Source: Flavobacterium limnophilum
GTDB taxonomy: Bacteria > Bacteroidota > Bacteroidia > Flavobacteriales > Flavobacteriaceae
Reading direction: 5' to 3'
DNA length: 64,000 nt
Assembly: GCF_027111315.2 (NCBI RefSeq)
Contig: NZ_CP114289.2
Span: 1,426,001 to 1,490,000, forward strand
Both the position numbers and the translations under genes were made by a program. The notes beneath the pieces were generated by a model, which was not told where the DNA came from, ran no database searches, and saw nothing but the letters and a program-made list of their open reading frames with translations. Within the stretch, counting starts at the first letter, position 1, and each line of letters opens with the position of its first letter. Shown here piece after piece: positions 45,001-53,917 of the stretch.

Positions 45001-45774
45001 GCCCCTGTTATTGACGACTCGAAACCACGACCAAAAGCAGCCATCATCCGTGAAAAAGGAAGTAATTCCGAGCGCGAAATGGCCAATGCGATGTACTTGG
45101 CTGGTTTTGACGTGAAAGACGTTCACATGACCGACTTGATTTCGGGACGTGAAAATCTGGAAGACATCCAATTCATTGGAGCGGTTGGAGGATTTTCGAA
45201 TTCCGATGTTTTGGGTTCAGCCAAAGGTTGGGCCGGAGCGTTTTTATACAATGAAAAAGCCAAAACTGCTTTAGACAATTTCTTCAAAAGAGAAGATACC
45301 TTATCGGTTGGAATCTGTAACGGTTGTCAGTTGTTAATGGAATTGGAAAAAATAAATCCGGAACACGAAGTTCACGGAAAAATGTTGCACAATGACAGTC
45401 ACAAACACGAAAGTATCTTTACATCGGTGACGATTCAGGAAAACAAATCGGTAATGTTGTCTACTTTGGCTGGAAGTACTTTGGGAGTTTGGGTTTCACA
45501 CGGAGAAGGAAAATTCAATTTGCCAATGGGTGAAGAAAACTACAACATCGTTGGAAAATACGGTTACGATAGTTATCCAGCAAATCCAAATGGTTCTGAC
45601 TTTAATACAGCAATGTTATGTGACACAACAGGTCGTCATTTGGTAATGATGCCACACATAGAGCGTTCCACTTTCCAATGGAACTGGGCTCATTATCCAA
45701 AAGACAGAAACGACGAAGTTTCGCCTTGGCACGAAGCTTTTGTGAATGCTAGATTGTGGATTGAAAAACAGTAA
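42088..45774 (+). CDS. purL: Phosphoribosylformylglycinamidine synthase (large single-chain)
   Basis: A 1228-residue single-chain FGAM synthase for step 4 of purine synthesis. It has the N-terminal PurS-like part, the FGAM synthase core ([38 protein letters not shown]) and a C-terminal class I glutaminase with the nucleophile Cys in [10 protein letters not shown] and HIER near the end. I chose ATG 42088 because it follows a -7 element and homologues start MIHFFENQ. A repeat-derived segment ([12 protein letters not shown], about residue 350) lies in frame inside the first synthase half. Confidence 0.96.
   Translation: [1228 protein letters not shown]
43141..43168. repeat. GGAGGGG hairpin repeat carried in frame inside purL
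   Basis: CCCCTCC (43146-43152) and GGAGGGG (43156-43162) form a perfect hairpin within CCTAACCCCTCCAAAGGA. The wording is that of an intergenic repeat common in Bacteroidota. Here it codes NPSKGGE inside PurL without breaking the frame. Confidence 0.75.
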
Positions 45775-45798
45775 AAACACTAATTTTATAAAATAAAA

Positions 45799-45829
45799 AA
45801 AAGCGTACCGATACATCGGTACGCTTTTC
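45799..45829. terminator. Bidirectional terminator after purL
   Basis: Stem AAAAGCGTACCGA / TCGGTACGCTTTT with loop TACA lies between convergent purL and the beta-barrel gene. Confidence 0.85.
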
Positions 45830-45850
45830 TAGTTTAAAGGAGGTTCTGTA

Positions 45851-46486
45851 TTAAAATCTATAACCTACCGTAGCTTGATACCACATATTTTTATAACGTG
45901 GTGTTGAAGAATTTCCGTCACCTTCATTGGTTTTAATATCCCAACCGGCTCTTAGACCAAATACCAGATTATCCACATTGATGTCCGCTCCACCGGTTAA
46001 GCCCATAATGTTTTTAGTGATGTCGTTATTATCAAATTCTTGTTGTTGGGTTGAACTAATGGTTCCGCCCGTAAATTCGTCTTTTTGTTTCAATAAATAC
46101 GAAAATTGGGGTCCAAACAACAAGGTCAATTCTTTGGCAGGTTTCACTGCAAATAAAAGGGGCACATCAATAAAATTAGTTGTTCTGGTCATTTCATAAG
46201 AACTTCCAAAATAGGTTCCCGAGGATTTAAATCCTTTTTGTGAATATATGATTTCGGGTTGAATTCCAATGAACTTTCCGAATGGAATGGCAACAAATGC
46301 TCCAGCAGCAAATCCAAATTTGGAATCGGCAACAAAATCTTGGTTGTCAGAATCATACACATTGGAATAATTTGTACCCAATTTTAATCCAAAAGACAAT
46401 TTTTCACGATTGTCGGTTGTAGATTGTGCATTAGAATTTGTTACTGCAATGGCAACGAAAGCGATCATTAAGATTACTTTTTTCAT
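45851..46486 (-). CDS. PorT-family outer-membrane beta-barrel protein
   Basis: A 211-residue protein with signal peptide (MKKVILMIAFVAIAVTNSNA, then QSTTD). The opening LSFGLKLGTNYSNVYD, GKFIGIQPEIIYSQKGFKSSG, and the C-terminal YQATVGYRF (terminal Phe) are those of the small 8-strand porin family (outer membrane protein beta-barrel). Function unknown. The upstream 281-nt gap before the histidine kinase gene is AT-rich and shows no other gene. Confidence 0.82.
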   Translation of the reverse strand: MKKVILMIAFVAIAVTNSNAQSTTDNREKLSFGLKLGTNYSNVYDSDNQDFVADSKFGFAAGAFVAIPFGKFIGIQPEIIYSQKGFKSSGTYFGSSYEMTRTTNFIDVPLLFAVKPAKELTLLFGPQFSYLLKQKDEFTGGTISSTQQQEFDNNDITKNIMGLTGGADINVDNLVFGLRAGWDIKTNEGDGNSSTPRYKNMWYQATVGYRF

Positions 46487-46767
46487 ATTTTAAACATTTA
46501 GGGTTATATGCGCATTATTTAAGATGCTGCAAAGGTGATGAAGATGTGGAAAAAGTTTCTTGTAGAATATTCAGTAAAAGTTGTATAATTATCACATGTA
46601 TTCAAGGAAACTAAACAACAAATACTCCTTGAATTGTACTTGAAATCATCACGGATGACTGTTTTTGTTGGTAAAACAAAAAATTAACTGAACCCATTTG
46701 AAATTTTTTTGGTTTATTTTTACAATATTAAATTTCTATTGACTAAATTTCGGCAAAAGGACAAAAA

Positions 46768-47856
46768 ATGAAAGGAAAGCATAATTCAATTCCAGAGAAC
46801 GAATACTTATTGGAACATTTTTTTGAGTTATCCAACGATTTATTTTGTATTGCCGGCTATGACGGCTATTTCAAGAAAATAAATCCGGCCGTTTCCAAGT
46901 TATTGGGCTATACCAAGGAGGAATTGTTTTCAAGACCCATCAGTGATTTTATCCATCCCAATGACCGGGAAATTACGGCAAAATTGCGTAACGAAATCAA
47001 GAAAAACGAACCCTTGCTGAATTTTGAAAATAGGTACATTACAAAAAGTGGCGAATTGGTTTGGTTGTCATGGACTTCGATACCGATAGAGAACCAAAAA
47101 CTGGTGTATGCCATTGCCAAAAACATTACCCACAACAAAAAACACGAAGAGGAACGAAATTTACTGCTGACCAATTTCGCGAAAATCAACAATGACCTCA
47201 AAAAAATAAGCTACACCAATTCCCATGACCTAAGATCTCCGGTAAATAATCTCCTTTCCATTTTCAGTCTTCTGGATGTTTCCAAAATTGAGGATGAAGA
47301 GACGCTTCAATTTATAGAAATGCTCAAATCTACCAGCGAAAGTTTGAGACAGGCTTTAAATGATTATGTAGACATCTTGATTCTGGAGGAAAGCAATGTC
47401 GCGAAAATAGAAGAGCTGAGCTTGAACGATTCGTTAAATACCGTGTCGCGTTCCATCAATTCTTTAATTCAAGATTCAAAAGCGACCCTTAAAGTGGACT
47501 TTTCAGAACTGGAAAAAATTAATTTCAACAAGTCTTTTTTGGAAAGCATATTTTTAAACTTAATCACGAATTCCATCAAATATGCCAATCCGGGACACTT
47601 GCCCATAATTTCCATTTATTCCAAAAAAACAAATGGAATCAGTCAATTGACATTTTCCGATAATGGCCTTGGATTTGACATGAATGTCGTAAAAGACAAG
47701 ATTTTTGGGTTGCACCAAAAATTCCACAACCATGTTGACAGCAAAGGTATCGGACTCTATTTGGTGTACAACCACATCAACAGTCTAGGAGGCCATATCA
47801 CCGTGGAAAGCGAGGTCAACGTGGGGACAAAATTTATCATTTCATTTAAAGACTAA
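46768..47856 (+). CDS. PAS-domain sensor histidine kinase
   Basis: A 362-residue soluble kinase. A PAS domain (about 14-130, FSRPISDFIHPNDRE) precedes a short DHp region with the phosphoacceptor His153 in TNSHDLRSPVNNLLS. The ATPase domain shows the N-box NLITNSIKYANPGH, G1 box DNGLGFD, and G2-like KGIGLYLVYNHINSLGG. No membrane helices are seen, so the signal is internal. No response regulator is adjacent, making it an orphan kinase. A weak -7 variant TATTTTTAC lies at 46715-46723. Confidence 0.9.
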   Translation: MKGKHNSIPENEYLLEHFFELSNDLFCIAGYDGYFKKINPAVSKLLGYTKEELFSRPISDFIHPNDREITAKLRNEIKKNEPLLNFENRYITKSGELVWLSWTSIPIENQKLVYAIAKNITHNKKHEEERNLLLTNFAKINNDLKKISYTNSHDLRSPVNNLLSIFSLLDVSKIEDEETLQFIEMLKSTSESLRQALNDYVDILILEESNVAKIEELSLNDSLNTVSRSINSLIQDSKATLKVDFSELEKINFNKSFLESIFLNLITNSIKYANPGHLPIISIYSKKTNGISQLTFSDNGLGFDMNVVKDKIFGLHQKFHNHVDSKGIGLYLVYNHINSLGGHITVESEVNVGTKFIISFKD

Positions 47857-48045
47857 AAGCAACTCCTGTTGTTTGAACAAAAAAAAGCCTAATTTTATTA
47901 GTATTCTTCTTTTGTTTTGTAGCTTACAATTGGCATAATTTCTGTGTTTCATTCCACAATTAACTAACAGACAATCCTTTTTTAATTAAAAAAATTTGAT
48001 AATTCATAATTTTTACTAATTTGCATTTAATTAATACCATTTAAA

Positions 48046-49818
48046 ATGACCAAAATCACCAGACTATTTGATTTTCCTTACTACCAATTAGAGCATTACA
48101 ATATTGCGGATGCCCTGGTTACCAAGTATAATGGTGTTTGGGTTAAAACATCAACAGAGGAATACATTGCCAAAGCCAATGCCGTTTCGAGGGCTTTGTT
48201 GCGAATGGGAATCCAAAAAGACGATAAAATTGCCTTGATTTCTACCAATAATAGAACCGAGTGGAATATTATGGACATTGGAATTCTTCAAACAGGGGCA
48301 CAAAACATTCCAATTTATCCGACTATTTCCGAAACAGATTACGAATACATCCTCAACCATTCCGGTTCCAGTTATTGTTTCGTGTCCGATGCCGAAGTGT
48401 TGCAAAAAGTAAATCTGATAAAATCGAATCTCCCCAACCTGAAGGAAGTGTTTTCTTTTGACGAAATTGAAGGTTGCAAAAATTGGAAAGAATTGCTTGT
48501 ACTTGGTGAAGACCAAAGCAATCAGGATGTTGTCGAAGACCGAAAAAACAGCATAAAACCAGAAGACTTGGCCACCATAATATATACTTCCGGAACAACG
48601 GGAAAACCAAAGGGAGTAATGCTTTCGCACAAAAATATTGTGTCCAATGTCCTAAACAGCTTGCCAAGAATTCCTTTCGAGAAAGGAAAAAGCCGCGCTA
48701 TGAGTTTCCTGCCCGTTTGCCATATATTCGAAAGAATGATTTTGTACTTGTATCAATATTATGGCGCATCCATTTATTTTGGCGAATCTATTGACAAAAT
48801 TGGTGACAACATCAAAGAAGTTAGACCAACAGTAATGACGGCAGTACCAAGGCTTATAGAAAAAGTTTACGATAAAATTTATTCGAAAGGATTGGGATTG
48901 TCGGGAATGAAGAGAAAATTATTCTTTTGGGCGGTTGATTTGGGCTTGAAATACGAACCCTATGGAGCCAATGGTTTTTGGTATGAGTTCCAATTAAAAA
49001 TTGCTAGAAAACTTATTTTTAGCAAATGGAGAGAAGGTTTAGGAGGCAATTTAGATTTATTAGTTTCGGGAAGTGCGGCTTTGCAGCCAAGGCTTGCCAG
49101 AATATTCGCCGCCGCCGAAATGCCCGTGATGGAAGGATATGGTTTGACCGAAACCTCTCCCGTAATTGCTGTAAACGACATACGAAATTTTGGTTTCAAA
49201 GTGGGAACAGTTGGGAAATTAATTGACAACGTGGAAGTAAAAATTGCCGAAGACGGAGAAATCCTTTGCAAAGGTCCAAACGTGATGATAGGCTACTACA
49301 AAGACGAAGAATTGACCAAACAAGCCTTGGCCGATGGATACTTCCATACTGGAGACATTGGCGAAATTGACAGCGAAGGCTTTCTAAAAATTACCGATCG
49401 AAAAAAAGAAATGTTCAAAACTTCGGGTGGCAAATACATTTCTCCGCAATTACTGGAAAACGCCATGAAACAATCCCGTTTCATAGAGCAAATCATGGTT
49501 ATTGGCGATGGACAAAAAATGCCGGCAGCCTTTATTCAACCCAACTTCGAATTCATTAGGGAATGGGAGAAACTGCATAAAATACCGGTGGACAAAACCA
49601 ATGAGGCAATTGTTTCCAATCCCAAAGTGATTGAACGTATCCAGGATGAATTGGATATTTTGAACGATAAATTTGGAAATTGGGAAAAAATCAAGCGTTT
49701 CGAATTGACACCCGATGTATGGTCCATTCCGGGAGGACACCTTACTCCTACCTTAAAACTGAAACGAAAAATAGTCATGGAAAAATACATTGATTTGTTC
49801 CATAAAATTTATAACTAA
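48046..49818 (+). CDS. fadD: Long-chain acyl-CoA synthetase
   Basis: A 590-residue AMP-forming ligase that activates fatty acids to acyl-CoA. The P-loop-like YTSGTTGKPKGVMLSH, the adenine motif GYGLTETSP, FHTGDIGEIDSEGFLKITDRKKE and the C-terminal lysine region (TPTLKLKRKIV) are present. Its size and FERMILYLYQYY motif fit Bacteroidota long-chain ligases. It precedes the marR-fadNAE cluster on the same strand but has its own terminator. Confidence 0.92.
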   Translation: MTKITRLFDFPYYQLEHYNIADALVTKYNGVWVKTSTEEYIAKANAVSRALLRMGIQKDDKIALISTNNRTEWNIMDIGILQTGAQNIPIYPTISETDYEYILNHSGSSYCFVSDAEVLQKVNLIKSNLPNLKEVFSFDEIEGCKNWKELLVLGEDQSNQDVVEDRKNSIKPEDLATIIYTSGTTGKPKGVMLSHKNIVSNVLNSLPRIPFEKGKSRAMSFLPVCHIFERMILYLYQYYGASIYFGESIDKIGDNIKEVRPTVMTAVPRLIEKVYDKIYSKGLGLSGMKRKLFFWAVDLGLKYEPYGANGFWYEFQLKIARKLIFSKWREGLGGNLDLLVSGSAALQPRLARIFAAAEMPVMEGYGLTETSPVIAVNDIRNFGFKVGTVGKLIDNVEVKIAEDGEILCKGPNVMIGYYKDEELTKQALADGYFHTGDIGEIDSEGFLKITDRKKEMFKTSGGKYISPQLLENAMKQSRFIEQIMVIGDGQKMPAAFIQPNFEFIREWEKLHKIPVDKTNEAIVSNPKVIERIQDELDILNDKFGNWEKIKRFELTPDVWSIPGGHLTPTLKLKRKIVMEKYIDLFHKIYN

Positions 49819-49864
49819 AGATTTTCTAATATTTAATTCAAATACAGCTTTTTTTCAAAGAATC

Positions 49865-49895
49865 AACTCTTCAATAAATTGGGGAGTTTTTTTTT
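49865..49895 (+). terminator. Terminator of fadD
   Basis: Stem AACTCTTC / GGGGAGTT (49865-49872 and 49881-49888, two G-T pairs) followed by seven T. It separates fadD from marR. Confidence 0.65.
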
Positions 49896-49930
49896 GATTG
49901 TTTAAGAATTTGAAAAATAATTTCAATTAT

Positions 49931-49942
49931 TATGCGTGCATA
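49931..49942. promoter_or_regulatory. Candidate MarR operator
   Basis: TATGC (49931-49935), GT, GCATA (49938-49942) forms an inverted repeat centred 24.5 nt upstream of the G of the -7 element, at the -33 region, a repressor-type position. A related ATTACGCATG overlaps the marR start codon (49991-50000). Autoregulation is an inference. Confidence 0.4.
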
Positions 49943-49953
49943 GCATTTTTTAC

Positions 49954-49961
49954 TATATTTG
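49954..49961 (+). promoter_or_regulatory. -7 element of marR
   Basis: TATATTTG fits TAnnTTTG, 36 nt before the marR ATG. Confidence 0.55.
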
Positions 49962-49997
49962 GAAAACTAAAGACCAAAACAAACTCAACTATTACGC

Positions 49998-50429
49998 ATG
50001 AAAGACAAAACAATAGATTACATACTACGTGCCACTTGGCAAGCCGTCGCCAGGATGTACAACGAAGAAGCCTCAAATTATGGGGCAACTATGGCTACAG
50101 GTTTTGCCTTGTTGTCCATCGACAAAGACAAAGGAACACCATCCACCACACTGGGACCAAAAATGGGAATGGAAGCCACGAGCCTTACCAGAACCTTGAA
50201 ATCCATGGAAGAAAAGGGCTTGATTATCCGAAAGAAAAATCCTTTTGATGGCCGAGGCGTTCTTATTTATTTAACCGAATTTGGAAAAGAAAAAAGGGAA
50301 CTCTCGAAAGAAACAGTTTTAAAATTCAACGAAGCCGTAAAACAAAATGTATCGGCTGAAAAATTGGAACATTTTATGGAAGTTTCTGAAATCATCAACA
50401 AATTAATTTGCGAAAAGAAAATATTTTAA
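49998..50429 (+). CDS. MarR-family transcriptional regulator
   Basis: A 143-residue winged-helix protein. The DNA-binding core is TLGPKMGMEATSLTRTLKSMEEKGLIIRKKNPFDGRGVLIYLTEFGKE, with the recognition helix and wing of MarR repressors. It begins with DYILRATWQAVARMYNEEA, the dimer helix. Ahead of fadNAE with a 78-nt gap, it is probably the repressor of beta-oxidation responding to acyl-CoA or fatty acids. Confidence 0.9.
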   Translation: MKDKTIDYILRATWQAVARMYNEEASNYGATMATGFALLSIDKDKGTPSTTLGPKMGMEATSLTRTLKSMEEKGLIIRKKNPFDGRGVLIYLTEFGKEKRELSKETVLKFNEAVKQNVSAEKLEHFMEVSEIINKLICEKKIF

Positions 50430-50507
50430 TTCGCAAATAGTACTCCTCATACAAGAAGATTTTTACGTAAAGTAAAACTATACACAAAAAACCATAAACC
50501 GTTTAAA

Positions 50508-52898
50508 ATGAAACGATCTATTAAAAAAGTTGCAGTAATTGGATCCGGAATTATGGGATCGGGAATTGCTTGTCATTTTGCCAATATCGGGGTCGAAGTA
50601 TTGCTTTTGGATATTGTTCCAAGAGAACTTACCGAAGCCGAAACCAAGAATGGATTGACACTGGAAAGCAAAATTGTCCGCAACCGCTTGGTCAACGAGC
50701 ATTTCCAAAATGCCCTAAAATCAAAACCGGCTCCTATCTACCATTCAAAATTTGCCAGCCGAATCACGACCGGAAACACGACCGACGACATGGCAAAAAT
50801 CGCCAATGTCGATTGGATTATTGAAGTAGTTGTGGAACGTTTGGACATCAAAAAAATGGTATTCGAACAAATAGAAAAATACCGCAAACCGGGAACTTTG
50901 ATAACATCCAATACTTCGGGTATTCCGATTCATTTTATGAGCGAAGGAAGAAGCGAAGATTTCCAGAAACACTTCTGCGGAACCCACTTTTTCAATCCTG
51001 CCCGTTATTTGAAATTATTTGAAATCATTCCAGGTCCACAAACTTCAACCGAAGTCTTGGATTTCCTTACCCTATATGGCGAAAAATTCTTGGGCAAAAC
51101 TTCGGTCGTGGCCAAAGACACTCCTGCCTTTATTGGAAACAGAATTGGAATTTTCGGGATTCAGAGTTTGTTTCATTTGGTCAAAGAATTGGGATTAACC
51201 ATCGAAGAAGTAGATAAATTAACCGGTCCTGTTATTGGACGACCAAAATCGGCTACTTTCAGAACCGTTGACGTGGTTGGATTGGATACTTTGGTGCATG
51301 TTGCCAACGGAATCTACGAAAACTGTCCAAATGACGAGCAACACGAATTATTCAAATTACCCAATTTCATCAACAAAATGATGGAAAACAAATGGTTGGG
51401 AAGTAAAACGGGGCAAGGATTTTATAAAAAAGTCGATAAGGATATTTTGTCTTTGGATTTAAATACACTGGAATATCGTCCTGCCAAAAAGGCTTCGTTT
51501 GCCACATTAGAACTCACAAAAACCATTGACAAACCCATCAATCGTTTTAAAGTTTTGGTAAAAGGAAAAGACAAAGCGGGCGAATTTTACCGCAAAAGTT
51601 TCGCTGGACTCTTTGCTTATGTTTCCAATAGAATTCCTGAAATCTCCGATGAATTATACAAAATTGACGATGCGATGAAAGCGGGTTTCGGCTGGGAAAA
51701 TGGACCTTTCGAAATTTGGGATGCCATTGGTATTGCCAACGGAATCGAAATAATGAAAGCAGAAGGTCTAGCTCCAGCTACTTGGGTTACTGATATGTTG
51801 GCTTCTGGTACTTCTAGTTTTTATTCCATTAAAGAAGGTGCTACTTATTTCTATAACATTCCAAATAAAACGCAGACTAAAGTTCCCGGACAAGATGCTT
51901 TTATCATCCTGAACAACATTCGCGAAAGCAAAAAAGTATGGAGTAATAGCGGAGCCATTATACAAGATTTAGGCGACGGAATTTTGAATTTAGAATTCCA
52001 ATCCAAAATGAATACCATTGGTGGCGATGTTTTGCAAGCAATCAACAAAGCCATTGATTTATCCGAAAAAGAATATCAAGGTTTGGTTATTGGAAACCAA
52101 GGAGCCAATTTCTCTGTGGGTGCCAATATTGGAATGATCTTTATGATGGCGGTCGAACAAGAATATGACGAATTGAATATGGCCATCAAAATGTTTCAAG
52201 ACACAATGATGCGGGTGCGCTATTCTGGAATTCCAGTGGTAGTTGCACCTCACGGGATGACTTTGGGCGGAGGTTGCGAAATGAGTATGCACGCTGATAA
52301 AGTGGTTGCCGCTGCAGAAACTTATATCGGATTGGTTGAATTTGGAGTTGGCGTCATTCCTGGTGGTGGCGGATCTAAAGAAATGACGTTGAGAGCTTCG
52401 GATTTATTTCGTAAAAACGACGTGGAATTGAATGTTTTGCAAGAATATTTCTTGACCGTGGCTATGGCCAAGGTTTCGACTTCAGCTTATGAAGCCTTTG
52501 ATTTGGGAGTTTTGCAACACGGAAAAGATATTGTGGTTGTCAACAAAGACCGCCAAATTGCCGAAGCCAAAAAACACGCTTTGCTAATGGCGGAAGCCGG
52601 TTACACCCAGCCTATTCGCCGAAATGACATCAAAGTGTTAGGAAAACAAGCTTTGGGGATGTTCCTAGTAGGAACCGACCAAATGGAAGCCGGAAAATAT
52701 ATCTCGGAACACGACAAGAAAATTGCAAACAAACTAGCTTATGTAATGGCTGGAGGTGATTTATCCGAACCAACATTGGTAAGTGAGCAATATTTATTGG
52801 ATATTGAAAGAGAAGCTTTCTTGAGTTTATGTACAGAAAGAAAAACTCTGGAGAGAATTCAGTTTATGTTGACGAAGGGGAAACCGTTGAGGAATTAA
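50508..52898 (+). CDS. fadN: 3-Hydroxyacyl-CoA dehydrogenase / enoyl-CoA hydratase
   Basis: A 796-residue bifunctional beta-oxidation enzyme of the FadN order. It has an N-terminal NAD-binding HAD domain (VAVIGSGIMGSGIACHFANIG), then its C-domain (GFGWENGPFEIWDAIG), with the crotonase-like enoyl hydratase at about 500-700 (GLVIGNQGANFSVGAN, VEFGVGVIPGGGGSKEM). It oxidises and hydrates acyl-CoA intermediates. The gene order fadN-fadA-fadE is that of the Bacillus fadNAE operon. Confidence 0.92.
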   Translation: MKRSIKKVAVIGSGIMGSGIACHFANIGVEVLLLDIVPRELTEAETKNGLTLESKIVRNRLVNEHFQNALKSKPAPIYHSKFASRITTGNTTDDMAKIANVDWIIEVVVERLDIKKMVFEQIEKYRKPGTLITSNTSGIPIHFMSEGRSEDFQKHFCGTHFFNPARYLKLFEIIPGPQTSTEVLDFLTLYGEKFLGKTSVVAKDTPAFIGNRIGIFGIQSLFHLVKELGLTIEEVDKLTGPVIGRPKSATFRTVDVVGLDTLVHVANGIYENCPNDEQHELFKLPNFINKMMENKWLGSKTGQGFYKKVDKDILSLDLNTLEYRPAKKASFATLELTKTIDKPINRFKVLVKGKDKAGEFYRKSFAGLFAYVSNRIPEISDELYKIDDAMKAGFGWENGPFEIWDAIGIANGIEIMKAEGLAPATWVTDMLASGTSSFYSIKEGATYFYNIPNKTQTKVPGQDAFIILNNIRESKKVWSNSGAIIQDLGDGILNLEFQSKMNTIGGDVLQAINKAIDLSEKEYQGLVIGNQGANFSVGANIGMIFMMAVEQEYDELNMAIKMFQDTMMRVRYSGIPVVVAPHGMTLGGGCEMSMHADKVVAAAETYIGLVEFGVGVIPGGGGSKEMTLRASDLFRKNDVELNVLQEYFLTVAMAKVSTSAYEAFDLGVLQHGKDIVVVNKDRQIAEAKKHALLMAEAGYTQPIRRNDIKVLGKQALGMFLVGTDQMEAGKYISEHDKKIANKLAYVMAGGDLSEPTLVSEQYLLDIEREAFLSLCTERKTLERIQFMLTKGKPLRN

Positions 52899-52901
52899 GA
52901 T

Positions 52902-53912
52902 ATGATTAAATACTTAAAAAAAAATCGATTTGAAAGCATCGGAATTATTATTTTTTTAATAGTTCTTTATTTTTCATATAACTATTTTAATGGGATTTTT
53001 AACTCATTATATAATAATTCAAAAACTACTGAATGTCACGAAATTTATGGTTATTTCGGAAGTTATGTAGGAGGTGTATTAGGAACAATAATAGGATTTG
53101 TAACATTATTTTTTGTTTACATTACATATACATCACAAAGAAAAGAATTAAAACTTCAAAGAGAATTAATAGCTCAACAACAATTTGAAAGTACTTTTTT
53201 TAATATGTTGAATGTTCACAGAGAGTTAAAAAATGACTTAAAATTGAAATGGGATGAAGCCTGTTTTTTCCCGAATATATTTAATCAGGATAAAGAATAT
53301 TCTGGAGTAGAAGTTTTTGAAAAAACAAAAGATGACTTTAGAGAATTAACTAAATGGATTAAAGATAACAATAGAGATATTAGTAAAATACAGTCAGTTA
53401 AAGTTAAAACAAAAATCGAATCCTATGAGGATTCGAATTCAGAATATATAAATGAATTAAACCAAAATGATAAAAATAAATCTTCCAACGAAGATTTTGT
53501 TGAAGAGTTTCTAAATACTAATATTGTGATAAACAATCATAAGATAGAAATCAAAAGGATAAGATTTGCGTTTGAGCTTTTATTTGAAAATTATCAAAAT
53601 CTAATTAGTCATTATTGCAGAAATGTTTATCACATTTTAAAATACATCAGAGAAAATGAAAAAAATAAAACTCTAGGAGAAGATTTTAATAAATATAAAA
53701 GTTATGCCAATATCTTTGAATCACAGCTAAATGTTGACGAACAATTTATTCTGTTTTATAATTTTATTTGTTTTAATGATGAAACTAAAGGTATATACTC
53801 AACAATTAATTTAGTAAATCATTATCAGTTTCTAGAAAATCTTGGAAGTAATAATCTTTTAGATAAAGAATTGCATAACAACAAAAACTTTTACACTTTC
53901 GACATAAAATAA
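52902..53912 (+). CDS. Putative phage abortive-infection protein (PutAbiC type)
   Basis: A 336-residue protein with two N-terminal membrane helices (IIIFLIVLYFSYNYF and GGVLGTIIGFVTLFFVYIT) and a charged cytosolic part. The marks FESTFFNMLNVHRELKNDL, SHYCRNVYHILKYI and LNVDEQFILFYNFICF are those of putative abortive-infection family PutAbiC. The base composition is far more AT-rich than its neighbours: 53401-53460 has 14 G/C of 60, while 52321-52380 in fadN has 28 of 60. It starts 3 nt after fadN and ends 5 nt before fadA, so it reads as cargo inserted cleanly into a metabolic operon. A phage-defence role comes from family and needs testing. Confidence 0.8.
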   Translation: MIKYLKKNRFESIGIIIFLIVLYFSYNYFNGIFNSLYNNSKTTECHEIYGYFGSYVGGVLGTIIGFVTLFFVYITYTSQRKELKLQRELIAQQQFESTFFNMLNVHRELKNDLKLKWDEACFFPNIFNQDKEYSGVEVFEKTKDDFRELTKWIKDNNRDISKIQSVKVKTKIESYEDSNSEYINELNQNDKNKSSNEDFVEEFLNTNIVINNHKIEIKRIRFAFELLFENYQNLISHYCRNVYHILKYIRENEKNKTLGEDFNKYKSYANIFESQLNVDEQFILFYNFICFNDETKGIYSTINLVNHYQFLENLGSNNLLDKELHNNKNFYTFDIK

Positions 53913-53917
53913 AAACA

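Noticed and set aside
49898..50248. 116-residue ORF overlapping marR
   Set aside because: It is in another frame of the marR coding region and promoter; MarR has the family match.
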